NCBI GenBank assembly: GCA_021732415.1
Contig: JAKFVC010000072.1
Span: 1 to 64,000 of the forward strand
Length of the DNA stretch: 64,000 nt
From: Planctomycetaceae bacterium
GTDB lineage: Bacteria; Planctomycetota; Planctomycetia; Planctomycetales; Planctomycetaceae
Direction: 5' to 3'
Positions 61,258 to 64,000 of the stretch are shown in pieces; the stretch's first letter is position 1, and every line of letters starts with the position of its first letter. Both the position numbers and the translations under genes were made by a program. The notes beneath the pieces were generated by a model that saw nothing but the letters and a program-made list of their open reading frames with translations, was not told the DNA's origin and made no database searches.

Positions 61258-63867
61258 TCAGTTGTTGCCGGCCTCTTTCCAGAACTCGTCAATGGGCTTG
61301 CCATTGATCGTTCGCAGAGTGCTAATCGAGCGCAGCAGTTCGGCGTCGCGAACCGAATTGACGGGGGCATCTATGTTCTCCAGCGGCATTCCTCGGAGGA
61401 GAAAGAAGTCAGTGACTTCGGTCCCTTGGCACGCCAGGTATTTCAATGGCTTGCCTTTGAGGGGCGACAAGTCACTGATCCGTGTGTGAGAGCACTCCAA
61501 CCAGACCAGCGGCTCTCCTTGCAAGGGGGACAAATCGGAAACCGACGTCGATGAAACAGCGAGAGTTTCAATTCCCGTGCCACGCAAGGGCGACAGATCT
61601 TTCAGTGCGGGATTATTATGTATCGAGAGATTCCGCAGAGGCATTCCCTGGAGCGGCGCCAGATCGCTGATCTGCGTACGATAACACCACAACAGCTTCA
61701 GTCTCATACCTCGTAGCGGTTCCAAACTGCTGACCGGAGTATTTCCGCATAACACTTGAGTCAATGGTGCACCGCGCAACGGCGACAGATCGGCCACGCT
61801 GGTGTCACAGCAGTTAAAGTAGTCCAGCTTCAAGCCCGCTAGCGGTAACAAGTCTGCCAGCTTTCCTCGCACTCCGGGGCTGCAGATGCTGGCCACATGA
61901 GTCAGGTGCGGCAAGGCACGTAGCGGCGAGATGTCCGTCACATGGTCAGCATGAAAGTCGAATTCAGTGAGATGTTCGCCGTGAATCTTATGCTGGGCCT
62001 CTCCATCGAAGTTGGGATTGAGTTCTTTCAGTTTTTTCACGACAGCGGCACCTTGCTCTGTCACCGGCAGCTTGCCGACCTCATCCGCCCACTTCAGGAA
62101 TTCAGGTGATTCAAAACTTCGAACTGGCGCCTTGGCCGCAGTTACCGCAGGACGCGTGAGTGGCCCCAGTCCCACTAACCTGTCGTCACTAGTCACAGCA
62201 ATCAAGTCTTTAACAATCTCGACCTTGACGAGCGTCTGCCCACTCCGCTTCAGCTCAAATTGTTGAGTTTTGAACTCCACGTCACCCCGCTTGATCAGCA
62301 ATGTATGCTGAACTCCAGCCAGCTCGCGGGCTCCCTCTTTCGCCGCAGTGGTTCCGAGTTTGACTTGAATGGGGGACTGATCCTTCTCGGAGCTCGTCAC
62401 CAGGAGGCCCTCGCCGTCGAAACGAGCTTGCGTCTGGGGATCGGAAATCTCGACTCGAACAGTGGCTCCCTGTGGTGTTTTCCAATACAAGATGAAGCCC
62501 GCCAACAATACTGCGACCGCCGCGCCCCAAGTCAGCCAGTAGCGCGCTGGGGGCCGCTGGGCCACTCCGCCTGGTGATGTCGTGCCGCTGGTCGCCAATG
62601 CTTCTGCGACGTAAGATTCGGTGGTCGCTGTAGCCGTCAACAATGTCGGACTGTCCGCAACTGCCTGCTGGCGATGGCCAGCGGCAAAACTAGTTATTAG
62701 TGCAATGGGGTTCAGACGATTCAGATCCGCTCCCGTACAGAACGGCTGCAGGGCCTGAGCGACGGCGCTGGGGGTGACATAGCGATGGTCCGGTAAACGA
62801 GCAAGCATGCGGTCGACGATTTCGGCCAGCGCGGCAGGGACCTCGGGGCGACGATCGCGTAGCGGGACCGGCTGCTGTGTGGCCAGTGCGGTCAGCTTCT
62901 GCATCATTGTGGTGTGCGCGGGGTTGGCAAACGGGGCTTCTCCCGTCAAAAGCTTATAGAGCGTGGCCCCCAACGAGTAGATATCAGCTCGAATATCGAC
63001 ATGGTGCGTATCGCCCCCTTGCTCGGGAGCCATATAGTCGATCGTCCCCATGATCTGCCCGGTCGACGTCAGCTCTCGCTGCGGAACGTCCGCTTGATTT
63101 AACAGGGCTAGACCCAGATCCAGGATCTTTACCTGTCCCTCCGTGCTGAGCATCAGGTTGGACGGCTTAATGTCGCGATGGACCAGGCCCTTCTGATGAG
63201 CATACTCCAGTCCTAGTGCCGCCTGACGGATCAGTTCGCAAGCTTCGGGAATAGGCAGCTTCCCCTGTGATCGAGTCAGATCCGACAGATCCACGCCATC
63301 GACAAACTCCATCACCAGGAAATGTTGCCCCTCAAACTCGCCGGCGTCGTGAGCTCGAATCACGTTCGGATGTTCCAGCCGTCCGATCGCTTTCATCTCG
63401 CGCGAGAAGCGGGCAATGGCACCAGGGTTCGACCACAGGCTGGCCGACAACACCTTGATGGCCACGATCTTATCTAATCGTGTGTGGAGCGCCTTATAAA
63501 CCGCCCCCATGCCCCCCTGGCCGAGCTTCGCAATGATCTGATAGTCTCGCAATTGCGGGAACACGTCGACAGCGTGGTTGGCAATCACTTCCGGTTGTGA
63601 CCTGGCGTGTGACGGCTCACTGCTTAATGCTTCCACTGCGGCCAATCGCTGCTGGTAGGTCGCATCTCCAGCAAATGGCGAGGCGACAGCGGGCTGACGA
63701 AGTTGTGACAGCACGACATCAACCGTCCCGTCGAGATTGTGGAGTGTCTGCTCGCAAGCAGCACAACTTCCGACATGGTCCGCCAGCTGATCGGCGAGCG
63801 ATTCGTCCAGCGTCCCCAATGCGTACGCAGAAAGTTCTGTAGGCCGAGGGCAGCGAGTATCAGTCAT
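61258..63867 (-). CDS. membrane Ser/Thr kinase with zinc-finger-like N-terminus and leucine-rich repeats
   Basis: The protein has 869 residues. The N-terminus (about 1-45) resembles an anti-sigma zinc-finger: H31-x3-C35-x2-C38 in ADHVGSCAACEQ. The kinase domain (about 108-365) has LGQGGMGAVYKA, Lys138 in VAIKVL, HRDIKPSN (230-237), DLG in place of DFG (250-252) and GTIDYMAPEQ. One transmembrane helix (about 444-462) leads to an exterior region ending in leucine-rich repeats (about 660-860; blocks like ISDLSPLKGKPLKYLAC), which would act as the sensor. The anti-sigma-like start suggests a partner ECF sigma factor, possibly encoded outside the window. The DFG-to-DLG change is tolerated in many kinases. 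The first ATG, at 63867, is used. Confidence 0.9.
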   Translation of the reverse strand: MTDTRCPRPTELSAYALGTLDESLADQLADHVGSCAACEQTLHNLDGTVDVVLSQLRQPAVASPFAGDATYQQRLAAVEALSSEPSHARSQPEVIANHAVDVFPQLRDYQIIAKLGQGGMGAVYKALHTRLDKIVAIKVLSASLWSNPGAIARFSREMKAIGRLEHPNVIRAHDAGEFEGQHFLVMEFVDGVDLSDLTRSQGKLPIPEACELIRQAALGLEYAHQKGLVHRDIKPSNLMLSTEGQVKILDLGLALLNQADVPQRELTSTGQIMGTIDYMAPEQGGDTHHVDIRADIYSLGATLYKLLTGEAPFANPAHTTMMQKLTALATQQPVPLRDRRPEVPAALAEIVDRMLARLPDHRYVTPSAVAQALQPFCTGADLNRLNPIALITSFAAGHRQQAVADSPTLLTATATTESYVAEALATSGTTSPGGVAQRPPARYWLTWGAAVAVLLAGFILYWKTPQGATVRVEISDPQTQARFDGEGLLVTSSEKDQSPIQVKLGTTAAKEGARELAGVQHTLLIKRGDVEFKTQQFELKRSGQTLVKVEIVKDLIAVTSDDRLVGLGPLTRPAVTAAKAPVRSFESPEFLKWADEVGKLPVTEQGAAVVKKLKELNPNFDGEAQHKIHGEHLTEFDFHADHVTDISPLRALPHLTHVASICSPGVRGKLADLLPLAGLKLDYFNCCDTSVADLSPLRGAPLTQVLCGNTPVSSLEPLRGMRLKLLWCYRTQISDLAPLQGMPLRNLSIHNNPALKDLSPLRGTGIETLAVSSTSVSDLSPLQGEPLVWLECSHTRISDLSPLKGKPLKYLACQGTEVTDFFLLRGMPLENIDAPVNSVRDAELLRSISTLRTINGKPIDEFWKEAGNN

Positions 63868-64000
63868 GACATGTCCGCCAAGTCTTCAGCGATAATCCAC
63901 CCGTCAATTCTCGGGCCAGTCTGAGCGTCTCCGGAAGACTCGGGGACTCTCTATCAGATCAACGCCAGGGCATAACGCGAATTACAGAAGTTCGCTACAA

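Overview
The window is a gene-dense, GC-rich chromosomal segment of a planctomycete (phylum Planctomycetota, probably order Planctomycetales; genus not determinable here). The evidence is the gene content: a DUF1592-type cytochrome next to a DUF1552 protein, a DUF1559 pilin-like protein with its small lipoprotein partner, sulfatases, Ser/Thr kinases with unusual appended domains, and three very large exported proteins whose N-termini carry a planctomycete 'LExR-x-LL' signature. No rRNA, tRNA, CRISPR array, transposase or prophage was recognised.

Layout. 0.1-6.3 kb (minus strand): a lipoprotein, a nucleoside-type MFS transporter, and a 1055-residue secreted protein with two c-type haem motifs related to hydrazine synthase alpha-like proteins. 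7.1-11.1 kb: a LexA homologue that appears to lack its self-cleavage residues, a translationally coupled pair of membrane proteins, and an OmpR-type regulator without phosphorylation residues. 11.6-16.6 kb: DUF1592 cytochrome, DUF1552 protein and a beta-propeller protein in a likely operon. 16.8-18.9 kb: MaoC-like hydratase and class II fumarase. 19.4-29.8 kb: one giant gene of 3446 codons (proprotein-convertase-like domain, beta-helix, RTX-like calcium repeats, FG-GAP repeats). 30.4-45.4 kb: fatty-acid/sterol hydroxylase, Kelch and sialidase-like propellers, an amidohydrolase, DUF1559 pair, an alkaline-phosphatase-fold/TPR fusion, a second beta-helix protein, and a minus-strand run of small enzymes (NADAR, FCP1-like HAD, transglutaminase-like, C26 glutamine-amidotransferase-like).

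45.9-53.4 kb is the most unusual region: a Ser/Thr kinase fused to a pseudo-receiver, a CheA-receiver hybrid kinase, a CheW protein and a tandem Cache protein with no visible membrane segment, signal peptide or methyl-accepting domain. No chemoreceptor, CheR, CheB or CheY is present. It looks like a chemosensory-type circuit built around a soluble Cache sensor. 53.8-63.9 kb: formylglycine-type sulfatase, NfeD-like protein, a lipoprotein flavocytochrome with a C-terminal triheme tail, a third LExR-x-LL protein, and a membrane Ser/Thr kinase with an N-terminal zinc-finger-like motif and C-terminal leucine-rich repeats.

A second theme lies between the genes. At least eight long, near-perfect inverted repeats (15-46 bp arms) of several sequence families sit only in intergenic DNA, mostly just 3' of genes. 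Some recur within the window, and some are nested. They resemble REP/MITE-like dispersed palindromes that may also act as transcript ends.

Functional names rest on motif recognition from the translated sequence. No database search was run.
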